Positions 9,524 to 18,970 of a stretch of 45,973 nt of DNA are shown piece by piece; within the stretch, counting starts at the first letter, position 1; the number at the start of each line of letters is the position of its first letter. Origin of the DNA: Thermoguttaceae bacterium (GTDB taxonomy: Bacteria; Planctomycetota; Planctomycetia; Pirellulales; Thermoguttaceae); NCBI GenBank assembly GCA_029975295.1, contig JARKPK010000055.1:1-45973 (forward strand). Direction: 5' to 3'. A program made the translations under genes and the position numbers. The notes beneath the pieces are model-generated. The model saw only the letters and a list, made by a program, of their open reading frames with translations. It ran no database searches and had not been told where the DNA came from.

Positions 9524-10738
9524 ATGACCCTGCTGCGTTACGGTTTCGATGCCGAACTGTTGCTCGAAGATGCGAGCCTGGCGGCAGAAGCTGCGCAGTT
9601 TGGGTTGTCTAGACAGCAACCGCTAACCGATCTCGCCCAGTCGCTGGAGAACGCGCTGCGCGCGCCCTTAGACTACCCGCCCTTGGCGCAATGCACTACC
9701 CCAGGCGACCGGATCGTACTGGCGCTCGATCGACACTTGGCGCAATCGGCCGAGCTGGTGGCCGCGACCGTCACGCATTTGGCCGAGGCGGGCGTGGCCC
9801 CCGACGGGATTGCGGTGCTCGTCGCCGAGCCGCCGCACGACGACCCCTTGAGACTGCTTGGCGAGCCCTTGCGGCAGGCGATCCGGCTGTTGGTTCACGA
9901 TGCCGCCGATCGGCAGAGCCTGGCCTACCTTGCGGCCGACCACTCCGGCGAGCCCGTGCTGATCCACCGTGCGTTGCACGAGGCCGACTTGATCGTGCCG
10001 ATTGGTTGCCTCCGCCGCAAAGGGATCGGCGGCGGCTTTGGAATTCACGGCCCGATCTACCCGACGTTCTCCGATGCCCAAACGCAATCGCGTTTTCGCG
10101 TTCAGGCGGCAAAGCATCCCGACGGACCGCAGCGTGAAAAGCTCGACGCTTCGGCCGATGAAGCGGCTTGGCTTCTGGGCATTCAGACGATCATCCAAAC
10201 CGTGCCCGCCGGGCCCGACGCGCTGTGCGACATCGTCGGCGGTTCTCCCCAGGCCGTGGCGCGCCGCGCGGCCGAGCGCTATCATCAGGCGTGGGGGCAA
10301 ACAACTGCGCAGCGGTTCGACTTGGTGATCGGCACGATCTGCGGCGGGCCGATCCATCAAACATGGGAGAACGTGGGCCGTTCGCTGGAGGCGGCCCTGG
10401 CGATTGTCGAGCCGGGCGGCGCCTTGGTGCTTTGCTCGGCCTTGGCCGAAAGCCCGGGCCCGGCAGTGCAAGCCCTGGCCCGATCGGCGCCACGCCACGC
10501 GGCCCCGCGGCTCGGACGCGATCCGCCCCCCGACGCCGCCACGGCCATGGAGTTGTCGCGGGCGCTCGATCAGGCAGAGGTGTATTGGATTGGCCCGTTC
10601 GATCCCGAACTGGGCCGGCAACTGCCGTTATCGATCATCGCCCCGGATGAGTTGCCCGGGGTGATCCGCCGGCATCGCCGTTGGGCAGTGTTGCACAACG
10701 CGCCGCTGGCCGACGTTTCGCTCGACTCGAGCCGATAG
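9524..10738 (+). CDS. LarA-like protein (lactate racemase domain)
   Basis: A 404-residue protein resembling the lactate racemase LarA superfamily (DUF2088). LarA enzymes racemise 2-hydroxy acids with a pincer nickel nucleotide cofactor. Visible family-like segments are DRIVLALDRHLAQSAELVAATVTHLAEAG, LIVPIGCLRRKGIGGGFGIHGPIYP and VIGTICGGPIHQTWENVGRSLEAALAIVEPGGALVLCS. The canonical GGRKxxxPG cofactor-attachment region is not obvious, so enzyme activity is uncertain and it may be one of the divergent non-racemase subgroups. ATG 9524 begins MTLLRYGFD and sits downstream of the promoter at 9417-9444. YggS follows 64 bp later on the same strand. Confidence 0.7.
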   Translation: MTLLRYGFDAELLLEDASLAAEAAQFGLSRQQPLTDLAQSLENALRAPLDYPPLAQCTTPGDRIVLALDRHLAQSAELVAATVTHLAEAGVAPDGIAVLVAEPPHDDPLRLLGEPLRQAIRLLVHDAADRQSLAYLAADHSGEPVLIHRALHEADLIVPIGCLRRKGIGGGFGIHGPIYPTFSDAQTQSRFRVQAAKHPDGPQREKLDASADEAAWLLGIQTIIQTVPAGPDALCDIVGGSPQAVARRAAERYHQAWGQTTAQRFDLVIGTICGGPIHQTWENVGRSLEAALAIVEPGGALVLCSALAESPGPAVQALARSAPRHAAPRLGRDPPPDAATAMELSRALDQAEVYWIGPFDPELGRQLPLSIIAPDELPGVIRRHRRWAVLHNAPLADVSLDSSR

Positions 10739-10802
10739 CGTTGCGCTTGGGGCAGACCGATATTGCACCGGCCGTTCCGAATCGCCCGGGGAGAACAACC
10801 GC

Positions 10803-11660
10803 GTGGACGTTGCCGCTCGAATCGCCGACAACTTGGCCGCTGTGCGCGGGCGCATCGCCGAGGCCGCCGCGCGCGCCGGCCGCTCGCCCGACGACGTGCG
10901 GCTCGTGGCGGTTACTAAATACGTCGGCCCCGACGAGATTGCCGCTCTGCTGGCCGCCGGTTGCCGCGATTTGGGCGAAAGCCGTCCGCAACAGCTTTGG
11001 CAGCGTGCAGACCAGTTCCCGCATTTCGCCGGCAATCCCGTGCGGTGGCACCTAGTGGGGCATCTGCAAACCAATAAAGTACGACGGACCTTGCCGGTGG
11101 TCGATCTGATCCACTCGGTCGATAGCCTGCACTTGGCACAGGCGATCGACTCCGAAGCGGGGCGGCTCGGCCAGCCCGTCCGAGTGCTGATCGAAGTGAA
11201 TATTTCGGGCGAAACGTCGAAGCACGGCCTGGCGCGAGAACAGGTTGAGCAACTCTTTTCGCAATTGTCGGCGCTGCCGCGGCTGCGCATCGAGGGATTG
11301 ATGGGCATGGCGTCGCTCGGCGGCGGCCCGGAAGCGAATCGGGCCGAGTTCGCCGCGCTGCGCCGACTTCGCGATCGGCTGCGCGAGCGATTCGCCGAAC
11401 AACTCGTCGCTCAACAGCAGGCCGACACCCTGGCCGGTGTGCCGAACGAAAGCGATTCGGCCGTATCGCAGCTCGCCAAGCCTCGCTTACCCGCAGGAAC
11501 GAATACGACGACGGGCGCCGCTGGCGGAACTGATCTGAACGCACCGCGCCGGCCGCTGCTGGCCGAGCTGTCGATGGGCATGAGCGACGACTTTCCCATC
11601 GCCATCGAAGAGGGAGCGACGATCGTGCGGGTGGGCTCGGCCTTGTTCGAAGGAATCTGA
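10803..11660 (+). CDS. yggS: YggS/PLPBP family pyridoxal phosphate homeostasis protein
   Basis: A cytoplasmic PLP-binding protein of the alanine-racemase-like fold-III family, involved in vitamin B6 and amino-acid homeostasis rather than catalysis. Motifs: Lys39 in VAVTKYV (PLP lysine), WHLVGHLQTNKVR, IHSVDSLHLA, VLIEVNISGETSKHG, LRIEGLMGMA and the terminal LSMGMSDDFPIAIEEGATIVRVGSALF. At 285 residues it is about 50 longer than usual, owing to a low-complexity stretch (about 200-250) between LRDRLRERF and LSMGMS. The start is GTG 10803, which begins the first conserved helix. It follows the LarA-like gene. Confidence 0.95.
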   Translation: MDVAARIADNLAAVRGRIAEAAARAGRSPDDVRLVAVTKYVGPDEIAALLAAGCRDLGESRPQQLWQRADQFPHFAGNPVRWHLVGHLQTNKVRRTLPVVDLIHSVDSLHLAQAIDSEAGRLGQPVRVLIEVNISGETSKHGLAREQVEQLFSQLSALPRLRIEGLMGMASLGGGPEANRAEFAALRRLRDRLRERFAEQLVAQQQADTLAGVPNESDSAVSQLAKPRLPAGTNTTTGAAGGTDLNAPRRPLLAELSMGMSDDFPIAIEEGATIVRVGSALFEGI

Positions 11661-11872
11661 GTCCGAGGGAATCTCAACGATCCGCGCCCGGCCGCGACAC
11701 CGAGAACAGTACCATTGGCCCAACAAGCGCTCACGATGATGCGATCAACCGGTTTTTCCCTCGAACATTCGGCCGGCCTCGGACCGGTGTTCACGGCCGA
11801 AACAGCATCATCGGCGGCGGCGAAAGTTCGATCGCTCTTCGAACCTGTTCATCTTGGCGGAGCGCCTCGGCC

Positions 11873-12166
11873 GTGATCGAACCGCACAGGCAGGGAGTTG
11901 TCGTTCACGTAAAAGCGCATGCCGGCGCGCGGCGCAATCGCCTATTCCGCCGCGACGACGGCGCGCTGCACGTGGAAGTAACCCAAGCGCCCGAGCGCGG
12001 CAAGGCCAATGCGGCCATCGTCGAGCTGTTGGCCGATCGGCTGGGCCTGAAACGCTCGCAGGTGGCGCTGCTTTCCGGCGAAACGGCCGCCCAGAAGCGC
12101 CTTTTGCTAGTCGGATTGAGCGTCGAAGAAGCAGCCGCACGAATCGACGCCGCCTGCAACAGTTAG
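11873..12166 (+). CDS. yggU: DUF167 (YggU) family protein
   Basis: A 97-residue protein of the DUF167/UPF0235 family of unknown function. VVVHVKAHAGARRNRL, the turn before LHVEVTQAPERGKANAAIVELLADRLG and VALLSGETAAQKRLLLVG cover the family domain end to end. It begins with GTG at 11873. The pairing with yggS 212 bp upstream is common in bacteria, where yggS and yggU share an operon. Its stop is 41 bp from the convergent deoC stop. Confidence 0.9.
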   Translation: MIEPHRQGVVVHVKAHAGARRNRLFRRDDGALHVEVTQAPERGKANAAIVELLADRLGLKRSQVALLSGETAAQKRLLLVGLSVEEAAARIDAACNS

Positions 12167-12207
12167 CCTGCCCGCTCCGACTCGTGCAGCCCTGCGCCGG
12201 CAGCCGA

Positions 12208-12900
12208 TCAGCCCGCAGCCAACCGGCGGCGCACCTCATCGAGCACTTCGGCCGTGCGCGTGCAACCGCAGCGGGTAGCTCCGCAGGCGCGGACGGCCAG
12301 CATGGTATCGAGGTCGCGAACCCCACCGGCCGCTTTCACCTGCACATGGGCGGGCGAGTGGGCACGCATCAGCCGCAAGTCGTCGAGCGTCGCCCCGCCG
12401 GTGCCATAGCCGGTCGAGGTCTTCACCCAGTCCACGCCGATCTCGCCGCAAATGCGGCACAGCGTAATCTTCTGCTCGGTGTTCAAATAGCAGTTCTCGA
12501 AGATCACTTTGACCTTGGCGCCGCGTTGATGAGCCAACACGGTCACCTCGGCGATGTCTTGCCGCACATAGTCCCAGTCGCCGCTAAGCACCCGGCTGAT
12601 GTTCACCACCATGTCCAGTTCCACCGCACCGTCGTCGATCGCTCGAGCGGCCTCGAGCACCTTGACGGCCGTGGTGTGCCCGCCGTGCGGAAAGCCCACC
12701 GTGGTGCTCGGTTTCACATCGCTGCCGGCCAACAACTCGGTGCATCGTTGCAGATAATGCGGCACGATGCACACGCTGGCCACATCGTACTGGCGAGCCA
12801 AGGCGATGCCTCGTTCGAAATCCGCCGTGGTCATCGTCGGATTCAACAGCGAATGGTCGATCATCTTGGCGATGTCGGCATAGGTATAATCGAGCGCCAT
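12208..12900 (-). CDS. deoC: Deoxyribose-phosphate aldolase DeoC
   Basis: Cleaves 2-deoxyribose-5-phosphate to glyceraldehyde-3-phosphate and acetaldehyde. The 230 residues carry KMIDHSLLNP, VCIVPHY, TTVGFPHGG, ELDMVVN (Asp96), the Schiff-base Lys160 in WVKTSTGY and Lys189 in VKAAGGVR. ATG 12900 is preceded by GAGGAAAAC; an upstream extension lacks conservation. It is the last gene of a (-) cluster after the oxidoreductase and the TIM-barrel isomerase, 191 bp beyond the latter. The neighbourhood suggests carbohydrate catabolism. Confidence 0.95.
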   Translation of the reverse strand: MALDYTYADIAKMIDHSLLNPTMTTADFERGIALARQYDVASVCIVPHYLQRCTELLAGSDVKPSTTVGFPHGGHTTAVKVLEAARAIDDGAVELDMVVNISRVLSGDWDYVRQDIAEVTVLAHQRGAKVKVIFENCYLNTEQKITLCRICGEIGVDWVKTSTGYGTGGATLDDLRLMRAHSPAHVQVKAAGGVRDLDTMLAVRACGATRCGCTRTAEVLDEVRRRLAAG

Positions 12901-13091
12901 GAAAGTTTTCCTCGTAGTCTTTTCGTATTCGCGATGATCTCGTATTGGCAAGAGACAGCGCGGCATCCCCATCGGCCTCAGCCCGAGCCCCTCTTGCCTG
13001 CTCGCGCCCGCCGGCCAATATGAGAGCCGTGCCGATCGAATCTGTTCGCGGCATCGGCTTTATCCTTCTGCCGCCGAGTGCGAACGGCCGG

Positions 13092-14009
13092 CTATTTCGG
13101 CATCAGCGGTTGCAGGTGGGCGAAGCTGCGTCGCAGGGCCTCTTTGCGGCTTTCCAGCGAGTGCTCGAAGTCGCGGTCTTCCACTTCGACGCACACCGGC
13201 CCGTCGTAGCCCGCCTCGGCCAAGGCCGAGAGGAACTTCGCCCAGTCGATCTCGCCCAGCCCGGGCAATTTCGGCGAGTGGTATTCCAGCGGCGTGGCCA
13301 GAATGCCCACTTCATCAAGCCGATCCTGAAGGATACGCACGTCTTTGGCGTGGACGTGCGAGATGCGCGGCGCGAACTCCTTCAGCGGACGAATGTAGTC
13401 CATCCGTTGCCACACCAGGTGCGAGGGATCGAAGTTCAGCCCGAAGTTCGGACTGGGAATATCGGCAAACATCCGCCGCCACACGGCCGGGCAGATGGCC
13501 AGGTTCTTTCCGCCGGGCCATTCGTCGCGCGTGAAGAGCATCGGGCAGTTCTCGATGCCCAGCCGCACGCCGCGGCGTTCCGCCCGTTCGACCAGCGGGC
13601 GGAACACTTCGAGGAACCGCGGCCAGTTGTCGTCGATGCTCTTGTGCCAATCGCGGCCCACGAAGGTGTTCGCCCGGCCCACGCCCAGCTCGGCCGCGGC
13701 GTCGATCAGTCGGCCCAGATGTTCAATCGCCACTTGGGCTTCGCCGGCATCGGGCGAAAGGGGGTTGGGATAGTAACCCAGCCCGCTGATGCTCACCCCG
13801 GTCGATTCGCACAACCGGCGTACTTCGTCGGCCTTGGCCGGCGAGAATTCGGCCGCATCCAAATGCGTTACGCCGGCGTAGCGGCGTTCGGCCTTGCCCA
13901 CCGGCCAGCACATCACCTCGACGCATTGGTAGCCCGTCTCGGCAGCGAACCGCAACACCTCGGCCAAGCTCAGATCCGGCAAAATCGCACTGACGAATCC
14001 CAACTGCAT
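13092..14009 (-). CDS. Sugar phosphate isomerase/epimerase (AP endonuclease 2-like TIM barrel)
   Basis: A 305-residue cytosolic TIM-barrel protein of the xylose-isomerase-like/IolE family. Metal-site patterns are visible: a Glu in LGIENCPM, an Asp in NFDPSHLVW, a His in HVHAKDV and a Glu in VCVEVED. The N-terminus [31 protein letters not shown] is typical. ATG 14009 is preceded by AGGAGC at a suitable spacing; the extension to 14075 is not conserved. It lies 84 bp after the Gfo/Idh/MocA gene on the same strand, a very common pairing in sugar and inositol catabolism. The substrate cannot be assigned. Confidence 0.92.
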   Translation of the reverse strand: MQLGFVSAILPDLSLAEVLRFAAETGYQCVEVMCWPVGKAERRYAGVTHLDAAEFSPAKADEVRRLCESTGVSISGLGYYPNPLSPDAGEAQVAIEHLGRLIDAAAELGVGRANTFVGRDWHKSIDDNWPRFLEVFRPLVERAERRGVRLGIENCPMLFTRDEWPGGKNLAICPAVWRRMFADIPSPNFGLNFDPSHLVWQRMDYIRPLKEFAPRISHVHAKDVRILQDRLDEVGILATPLEYHSPKLPGLGEIDWAKFLSALAEAGYDGPVCVEVEDRDFEHSLESRKEALRRSFAHLQPLMPK

Positions 14010-14093
14010 GGCGATGCTCCTGACACGAACGTGATACACTTGATTTCCTCGCCCGACGCTCTGCCTGCCAAGCAAAGGCGCCCAGGCCGCGGT

Positions 14094-15245
14094 TCAGCCT
14101 TCCACGGCCGTCCAGCGTTGCTCACGGTGGCTCTTGAGGATCGCTTCGCAAAGGGCCACTTCGCGATGTCCCTCGGCAAAGGTGGGGAACTGCGGCACGG
14201 CGCTGTAGTCGCCCGCGGCGATGTAATTGTAGAACGCGCGGAAGCATTGCTTGAACGCGTCGGGGAAACCCTCGTTGTGCCCGCCAGGGTAGTTGATGTA
14301 GCTTCGGGCCAGATCGCCCACCAGCGACGGATCGCGGATCAGCGATTCGTTGGCCCGATCGCGACGGCCGATCCATAGCTCGTTGGGTTCCTCGCTGTTC
14401 CAAGCCAACGCGCAGCGCTCGCCCGAGATTTCGTAGCGCAGGCAGTTCTTCCGCCCGGCGGTTACCTGCGAAACGCACAGGCTGCCTTTCGCTCCGCCGC
14501 GGAAGCGGAACAGGATGTTGCCGTAATCTTCCGTGGTGATCTCCACCGGCTCGGTCTCGCGCTGCGCGGCCAGCTTGCCGGTGAAGGTCTCCACCTCGCC
14601 CTTGGGGCGTTTGCGGATTGGATGGACCGTAAGCAGATCGGCGAAAACGGCCTCGACCTCCAAACCCGTGATCGAGCAGATCAGGTCCATCCAGTGCGTG
14701 CCGATGTCGGCCACGGCCCGAAGCGCCCCACCTTGGTCGGCCAGCACACGCCAGTTGTAATCGGTGTCGTAGAACAACCAATCTTGCATGTAGCTGCCGT
14801 TGACCGCGTACACTCGCCCCACCTCGCCTCGGGCGCAGCGATCGCGGGCCTCGAGGTTCAACGGATAGAAGCGCAAGTTGTAGCATACGCCGGCGGCCAA
14901 CTTCTTGCCCCGAGCCAGCCCGACGAGTTCAGCCGACTCGGCCGCGGTCATCGCCAGCGGCTTCTCGCACATGACGTGTTTGCCCGCCTCGATCGCCCGC
15001 TTGGCCATCGGATAGTGCAGCACGTTGGGCACGGCCAAATGGACGGCCTGCACCGATGGGTCGGCCAGCACTTCGTCGTAGCTCATGTAGGCCCGAGGCA
15101 ATCCCAACTTCGCGCAGGCCGACTTCGACTCGGCCTGGTCCACTCCCAGCAGCCCGCGGATAGGCACTCCCAGGCGCCGCAACGCCTCGACATGAACCGG
15201 ACCGATGAAACCCGCACCCACCACTGCTGCACCGATCTCGTACAT
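14094..15245 (-). CDS. Gfo/Idh/MocA family NAD(P)-dependent oxidoreductase
   Basis: A 383-residue cytosolic dehydrogenase. The N-terminal Rossmann fold has [17 protein letters not shown] (GxGxxG), [17 protein letters not shown], then [17 protein letters not shown] with the catalytic Lys in EKP. The C-terminal substrate domain carries [15 protein letters not shown]. No export signal is present, unlike the second family member at 35220. ATG 15245 follows GGGAG. As first gene of the (-) cluster with the isomerase and deoC, it probably acts on a sugar or inositol-like polyol. Confidence 0.93.
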   Translation of the reverse strand: MYEIGAAVVGAGFIGPVHVEALRRLGVPIRGLLGVDQAESKSACAKLGLPRAYMSYDEVLADPSVQAVHLAVPNVLHYPMAKRAIEAGKHVMCEKPLAMTAAESAELVGLARGKKLAAGVCYNLRFYPLNLEARDRCARGEVGRVYAVNGSYMQDWLFYDTDYNWRVLADQGGALRAVADIGTHWMDLICSITGLEVEAVFADLLTVHPIRKRPKGEVETFTGKLAAQRETEPVEITTEDYGNILFRFRGGAKGSLCVSQVTAGRKNCLRYEISGERCALAWNSEEPNELWIGRRDRANESLIRDPSLVGDLARSYINYPGGHNEGFPDAFKQCFRAFYNYIAAGDYSAVPQFPTFAEGHREVALCEAILKSHREQRWTAVEG

Positions 15246-16072
15246 CGACTATTGCTCCCTGCGTATAGACCTTCGAATCAATACAATCGATCACAGACAA
15301 CGCCGGCCGCCGTTCTCCCCCTGCCGATGTTCACGCGCACCAAGAGAACCATGCGGCAAGGCCGAACAACGGCAGGCCGAATCGCCCCAAAGCCCGATTT
15401 CGCCGCACGATCGTCGGCCGCACGCACCATGACCACTCGGAGCATCGAAAGACGCGGGCGATGGCTCGGCGCTCTGGGCCCGCCGAAGAGACCGCCCCTC
15501 TTCGTTCCGGGAAGCTCATCTTACCGAAGCATTCGCCGAAATCAACGGATCGGAGCCCTTGGCGCGCCCTGCGCCTCGCAACAACACTCACCGCGATCTG
15601 TGAACCGCCCTTCTTCTCAAACACGGCCACGCCGGCGCCCGCGACTTCTGAGCGGACGATCGGTTGTGATCGAGCAATTCAGCCGCGGACGAAAGGCCCA
15701 TGAATCGGCACGGCTGCTCGTCCGAATCCGCTGGCAACCACCCCAATGCCCAGGAGGGGGTGCGACCGAAGGGCGCTTCACACATCCCCCCTTTCCAAAC
15801 CGTGCGAAAAACAGGGACAACCGACCAGCCGCACCGCTTCCCCGATGCGGCCACCCCCCTTTTGGAATAAAAGATCACAAAAGAGATAGTATTATCAAAC
15901 TATTTCCAGAAAACATTTTGCATCCACGAAACGACAATAGTGCCAGCAAGAAATAGAGATTCAATTCGGCTCACGAGCTTTTTGCTTGACGAATTGCGCG
16001 GCTGTGGTCAGAATCGAGGTACGCACTCAAATCTTGCCCAACTGATATCGCTTTTGTGCGGGGGAGTGAAGG
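15246..16072. other. Long intergenic region without a convincing gene
   Basis: These 827 bp separate divergent genes. Short open frames exist on both strands but none shows a conserved motif or a ribosome-binding site. The stretch about 15865-15960 is strikingly AT-rich against the GC-rich background and holds TATTAT- and TAATA-like words on both strands. The only assignable element is the promoter at 15986-16014. A regulatory RNA or decayed gene cannot be excluded. Confidence 0.6.
15986..16014 (+). promoter_or_regulatory. Sigma70-like promoter for the PEP-CTERM gene
   Basis: TTGACG (15986-15991) and CAGAAT (16009-16014) are spaced by exactly 17 nt, about 60 nt upstream of the ATG at 16073. 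GGGGAG at 16061-16066 is the ribosome-binding site. Confidence 0.5.
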
Positions 16073-16417
16073 ATGACTCACTGGCTGCGTCCAACGAGCT
16101 TGACCAGCAGGGGATTGATCGCTCTTGCGGCTCTGTTGATCGCCGTGATCATGCACCAGCATTTGGCGGCGGCGGGCAAAGAAGTTGGCCCTTCAGCCAC
16201 GGCGCCGGTCGCCACGTCGTCAACGCCGGTTGTCGTTCCCACCGGGCTTGACTCGTCGTCGGCCTGGACCGACGCTCAAACGGTCGAAGAACTGTTGGCC
16301 CAAGGAAGCGGTTCGGCGAATCCTGTGCCCGAACCGGGAACGTTCAACATCATCATGGGCACGTTGGCCGTGCTCTCGGCGTTGGGCGTCGCCCGCGTGA
16401 TGAGCAACCGGTTCTAA
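16073..16417 (+). CDS. Small exported protein with PEP-CTERM-type sorting signal
   Basis: A 114-residue protein with an N-terminal signal segment (RGLIALAALLIAVIMHQHLAA), a short Ser/Thr/Pro-rich middle, and a C-terminus reading NPVPEPGTFNIIMGTLAVLSALGVARVMSNRF in pieces: a VPEP motif, then a hydrophobic helix, then basic residues. This is the layout of PEP-CTERM signals, which an exosortase (EpsH/XrtA type) is thought to recognise for export or surface anchoring. No exosortase is in this window. The ATG follows GGGGAG with 6 nt spacing. The mature part is only about 50 residues and has no recognisable domain, so its role is unknown. Confidence 0.75.
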   Translation: MTHWLRPTSLTSRGLIALAALLIAVIMHQHLAAAGKEVGPSATAPVATSSTPVVVPTGLDSSSAWTDAQTVEELLAQGSGSANPVPEPGTFNIIMGTLAVLSALGVARVMSNRF

Positions 16418-16636
16418 GAACCCCGGTTGCGAGCCAATGGGCGGTTCATTCAGGGAAAGCCCTTGCTGGGCTGCGGCGCTGGCGGCTGCTTGCCGATCGG
16501 CCCGACCTCTTGCACTCGGCCGTTTCTCGCCGATTCGAGTTTGTCGCATTTGGCCAATGCCCCGATGGTTCTCTCGGCCCCGGCGATCCTCTCGGTCGCT
16601 CTGATGATCGCTTCGTCTGCTGTTGTTCCGCGAGGG

Positions 16637-17347
16637 CTACGAGCGACCTCGGGCATCGTCCGCCGGGTGTTCGGCGTCGGACTCGATCAAGCGTTCGTTG
16701 CTCGACGATGGGCCCTGCCCGCGGCGGTATCGGGCCAAGTAGAAAAGTGCGACGAAGTCGTAGCCGGCATGGGTGACGATCGGCGTCAAGAGATTGCCGG
16801 TTGCGAGCCAGATTGCGCCAAGGCAGAACCCGATCACGGTCGCCAACAGGAAGTAGGCCGGCGAAAGGGCGTGGGCGAATCCGAAGAGCACCCCGGCCGC
16901 AAGCAGGGCGACGGCCGTGCCGATCGCGCCACCGATGCCATGGGCAATGCCGGCCTGAACGATGCCGCGAAACAGCAACTCCTCGCCCACGCCGGCCAAG
17001 ATGCTGAGCACGGCCAACTGAACGACTGAAAGCGGACGAAACAGCGGAACGATGGAACGATCGAAGAACCGCCGCAGGCTCCGCAATGGTCGCCATGCGG
17101 ATCGCATCGACCAAGCCAGCAGTCCCAGCAGCGGCGCGATGCCCGCAACGCCGACGCCGACTGCCGTTGCATCCCAACGGAATGATTCGACCGGGTCGAT
17201 GCCCAACGCCCAGCCGAGGACAACGGCAGCGACAGCCAGCGACCCTTCGAACAGGGCCGCCGTCAGCGCGAAACGGTCGGCCTGCGCCCATTGCTGCCGC
17301 TGAAGCTCGTCGAGCGGATCGTCAGGGAGCGGGTGGGGCGTCGTCAT
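16637..17347 (-). CDS. CPBP family intramembrane metalloprotease
   Basis: A 236-residue membrane protein of the CPBP/Rce1-like (Abi) family. About six hydrophobic segments are visible. The signature motifs are EELLFRG (the paired Glu and the Arg), FGFAHAL (His) and a later NLLTPIVTHAGYDF (second His), which form the putative metal site. Such proteases cleave substrates within the membrane; partners here are unknown. ATG 17347 lies inside the preceding 76-residue gene (26 bp overlap), so the two are coupled, downstream of prfB. The C-terminal ~25 residues are charged and probably disordered. Confidence 0.9.
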   Translation of the reverse strand: MTTPHPLPDDPLDELQRQQWAQADRFALTAALFEGSLAVAAVVLGWALGIDPVESFRWDATAVGVGVAGIAPLLGLLAWSMRSAWRPLRSLRRFFDRSIVPLFRPLSVVQLAVLSILAGVGEELLFRGIVQAGIAHGIGGAIGTAVALLAAGVLFGFAHALSPAYFLLATVIGFCLGAIWLATGNLLTPIVTHAGYDFVALFYLARYRRGQGPSSSNERLIESDAEHPADDARGRS

Positions 17348-17552
17348 CGAGTTCGAGATACTCCGGCGCGATGTCGTACCAGCCGATATTCGTTCCGTCG
17401 AATTGCACCAGGGCGCGGCCGTTGCGGTTGATGGCGATCACCCGACCCCGTTTGCCGGCGAAGCGGGCCAACTCCGGGCGATGCGGCTGGACGGCCACCA
17501 TTCGGCCGACCCAATGGGCCGCAAGCGATTCGGGAGATTGATCGCTGCTCAT
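17322..17552 (-). CDS. Small KOW/SH3-like protein of unknown function
   Basis: A 76-residue protein. The centre (VGRMVAVQPHRPELARFAG, KRGRVIAINRNGRALVQFDG, IGWYDIAPEYLEL) has the alternating strands and Gly-Arg-Val turn of a small KOW/SH3-like barrel, suggesting an RNA- or protein-binding module. The last residues are acidic and proline-rich. ATG 17552 is chosen because AGGAAG precedes it; a longer frame exists upstream but is Arg-rich and overlaps nothing conserved. Its 3' end overlaps the CPBP protease start and it follows prfB by 77 bp, so the three probably form one transcript. Confidence 0.7.
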   Translation of the reverse strand: MSSDQSPESLAAHWVGRMVAVQPHRPELARFAGKRGRVIAINRNGRALVQFDGTNIGWYDIAPEYLELDDDAPPAP

Positions 17553-17629
17553 CGCGGCTTCCTGTTCTAGTGCCCTTGAACCCAAGGCAAACAACTCGCG
17601 GCTGCCTGCGCCGCACCGCCCCCGTTCCG

Positions 17630-18758
17630 TCAGTTGTCTTGCTCGTCGCGCTCGATCGACTTGCCGCCGCTGGCCCGCCAACGCAAGTAAGCGTCGAGGA
17701 ATCCTTGGATGTTCCCGTCGAGCACGCTATGAAAACTGCCCACGCTGTAACCGGTTCGTGCGTCTTTCACCCGCTGATCGGGATGCAGGAAGTAATTGCG
17801 GATCTGCGACCCGAAGCCCGTCTTCGGCATCTGCTGATAGCGAGCGGCCTGCTCGGCCTCGCGTTTCGCTTCTTCGATGCGGGCCAACTGGGCCCGAAGC
17901 ATCTTCATCGCCGTGGCGCGGTTTTTGTGCTGGCTCCGCTCTTGCTGGCAGAACACGGTGATTCCGGTGGGCAGGTGCGTCAGGCGGATCGCGCTCGAAG
18001 TCTTATTGACATGCTGCCCGCCCGGTCCGCTGGCCCGAATCGCCTGTTCTTCCAAGTCTTCGTCGCGGATTTCGATGTTGATCTCGTCGGAAACCTCGGG
18101 CGTCACATCGACCGCGGCGAAGCTCGTTTGCCGTTTGCCTTCGGCGTTGAACGGGCTGATGCGGACCAGACGATGCATGCCGCTTTCGCCCTTGAGGTAT
18201 CCATAGGCCATCGGACCGCGAATGGCGATTGTTGCGCTTTGGATGCCCGCCTCGATGTTGTCTTGCCGATCGAGCAGCTCCGTGTCGTAGCCTTGGTCTT
18301 TCGCCCAGTTCAGGTACATCCGCAGCAGCATTTCGGCCCAATCGTTGGCGTCGGTGCCGCCATCACGGGCATTGATCGAGAGGATCGCATTGTTGGCGTC
18401 CATCGGGCCGTTGAGCAGCCCCTTCAATTCCAATTGTTCGACCGTGCGTTCAAGTTGTTCGACCGCCTGTGGCACCTCGGCGGCCAAGCCCTCGTCCTCG
18501 TCGGCCATCTCGATCAACGCGCCCAAGTCGTCGGCGGCCGTCAGGGCGTCTTCCAAAGGCCGAAGCAATGCGCGCAGCCCCTTCAGCCGCGACACCGTTT
18601 GCTGCGCCCGCTCGGAATTCGACCAGAACTCGGGCGCAGCCATCTGCGCCTCGATCTCGGCCTCGTCTGCCTTCTTGGCAGCGTAGTCAAAGAGAGTCGC
18701 GCAGTTGCAACACCCGACGGCGAATCGACTCTGCACGATCAACCAGCTCTCGTTCCAT
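17630..18758 (-). CDS. prfB: Peptide chain release factor 2, expressed by programmed +1 frameshift
   Basis: RF2 releases the peptide at UGA and UAA. Translation begins at ATG 18758 (AGGGG at 18769-18765, 6-nt spacer; another in-frame ATG at 18764 abuts that box). It reads 23 codons (MERELVDRAESIRRRVLQLR...) to CTT, meets an in-frame TGA at 18689-18687, and resumes in +1 at GAC 18688, continuing LDYAAKKADEAEI. The joined product is about 375 residues, close to the E. coli length. It has the stop-codon-reading tripeptide SPF (about 201-203) and the catalytic GGQ (about 246-248, GPGGQHVNK). The gene is autoregulated: low RF2 lets the ribosome shift. It heads a (-) cluster with the 76-residue protein and the CPBP protease. 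Confidence 0.95.
18686..18692 (-). promoter_or_regulatory. prfB programmed +1 frameshift site (CTT TGA C)
   Basis: The slippery heptamer CTTTGAC is in the zero frame of the start at 18758, with TGA as codon 24. Reading GAC after slippage restores the long RF2 frame. The sequence just upstream (GCGCGACTCT) lacks the AGGGGG-type Shine-Dalgarno-like stimulator found in many prfB genes. Confidence 0.9.
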
Positions 18759-18881
18759 CGACATCCCCTGATCCGGCCGCGACCAACCGCAGCGACGCAA
18801 AGAAACCGCCCCAAACCCCGCAAAAGCCCTACAAGCCGTCGCCTACTCGATAATCGACGCCGGGCGGCCGTTGATGATAAT

Positions 18882-18887
18882 ATTATA
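18882..18887 (-). promoter_or_regulatory. Candidate -10 box for prfB
   Basis: A perfect TATAAT is present on the minus strand in an AT-rich patch about 125 nt upstream of the prfB start. The -35 region (near 18905-18910, TTTCGG) is weak. The patch lies between divergent genes, so it may also serve the beta-helix gene. Confidence 0.35.
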
Positions 18888-18970
18888 GAGAAATCCGCCG
18901 CCGGCCGAAAGCGGCCCGAAAACCACCCGCGCGACGCCGTTTCGTCCGCGGACCAAGAGGAACAAGCCTG

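Noticed and set aside
16073-16417. LPXTG-type or autotransporter anchor
   Set aside because: The C-terminus has VPEP followed by a hydrophobic helix and basic residues, which fits PEP-CTERM and not LPXTG.
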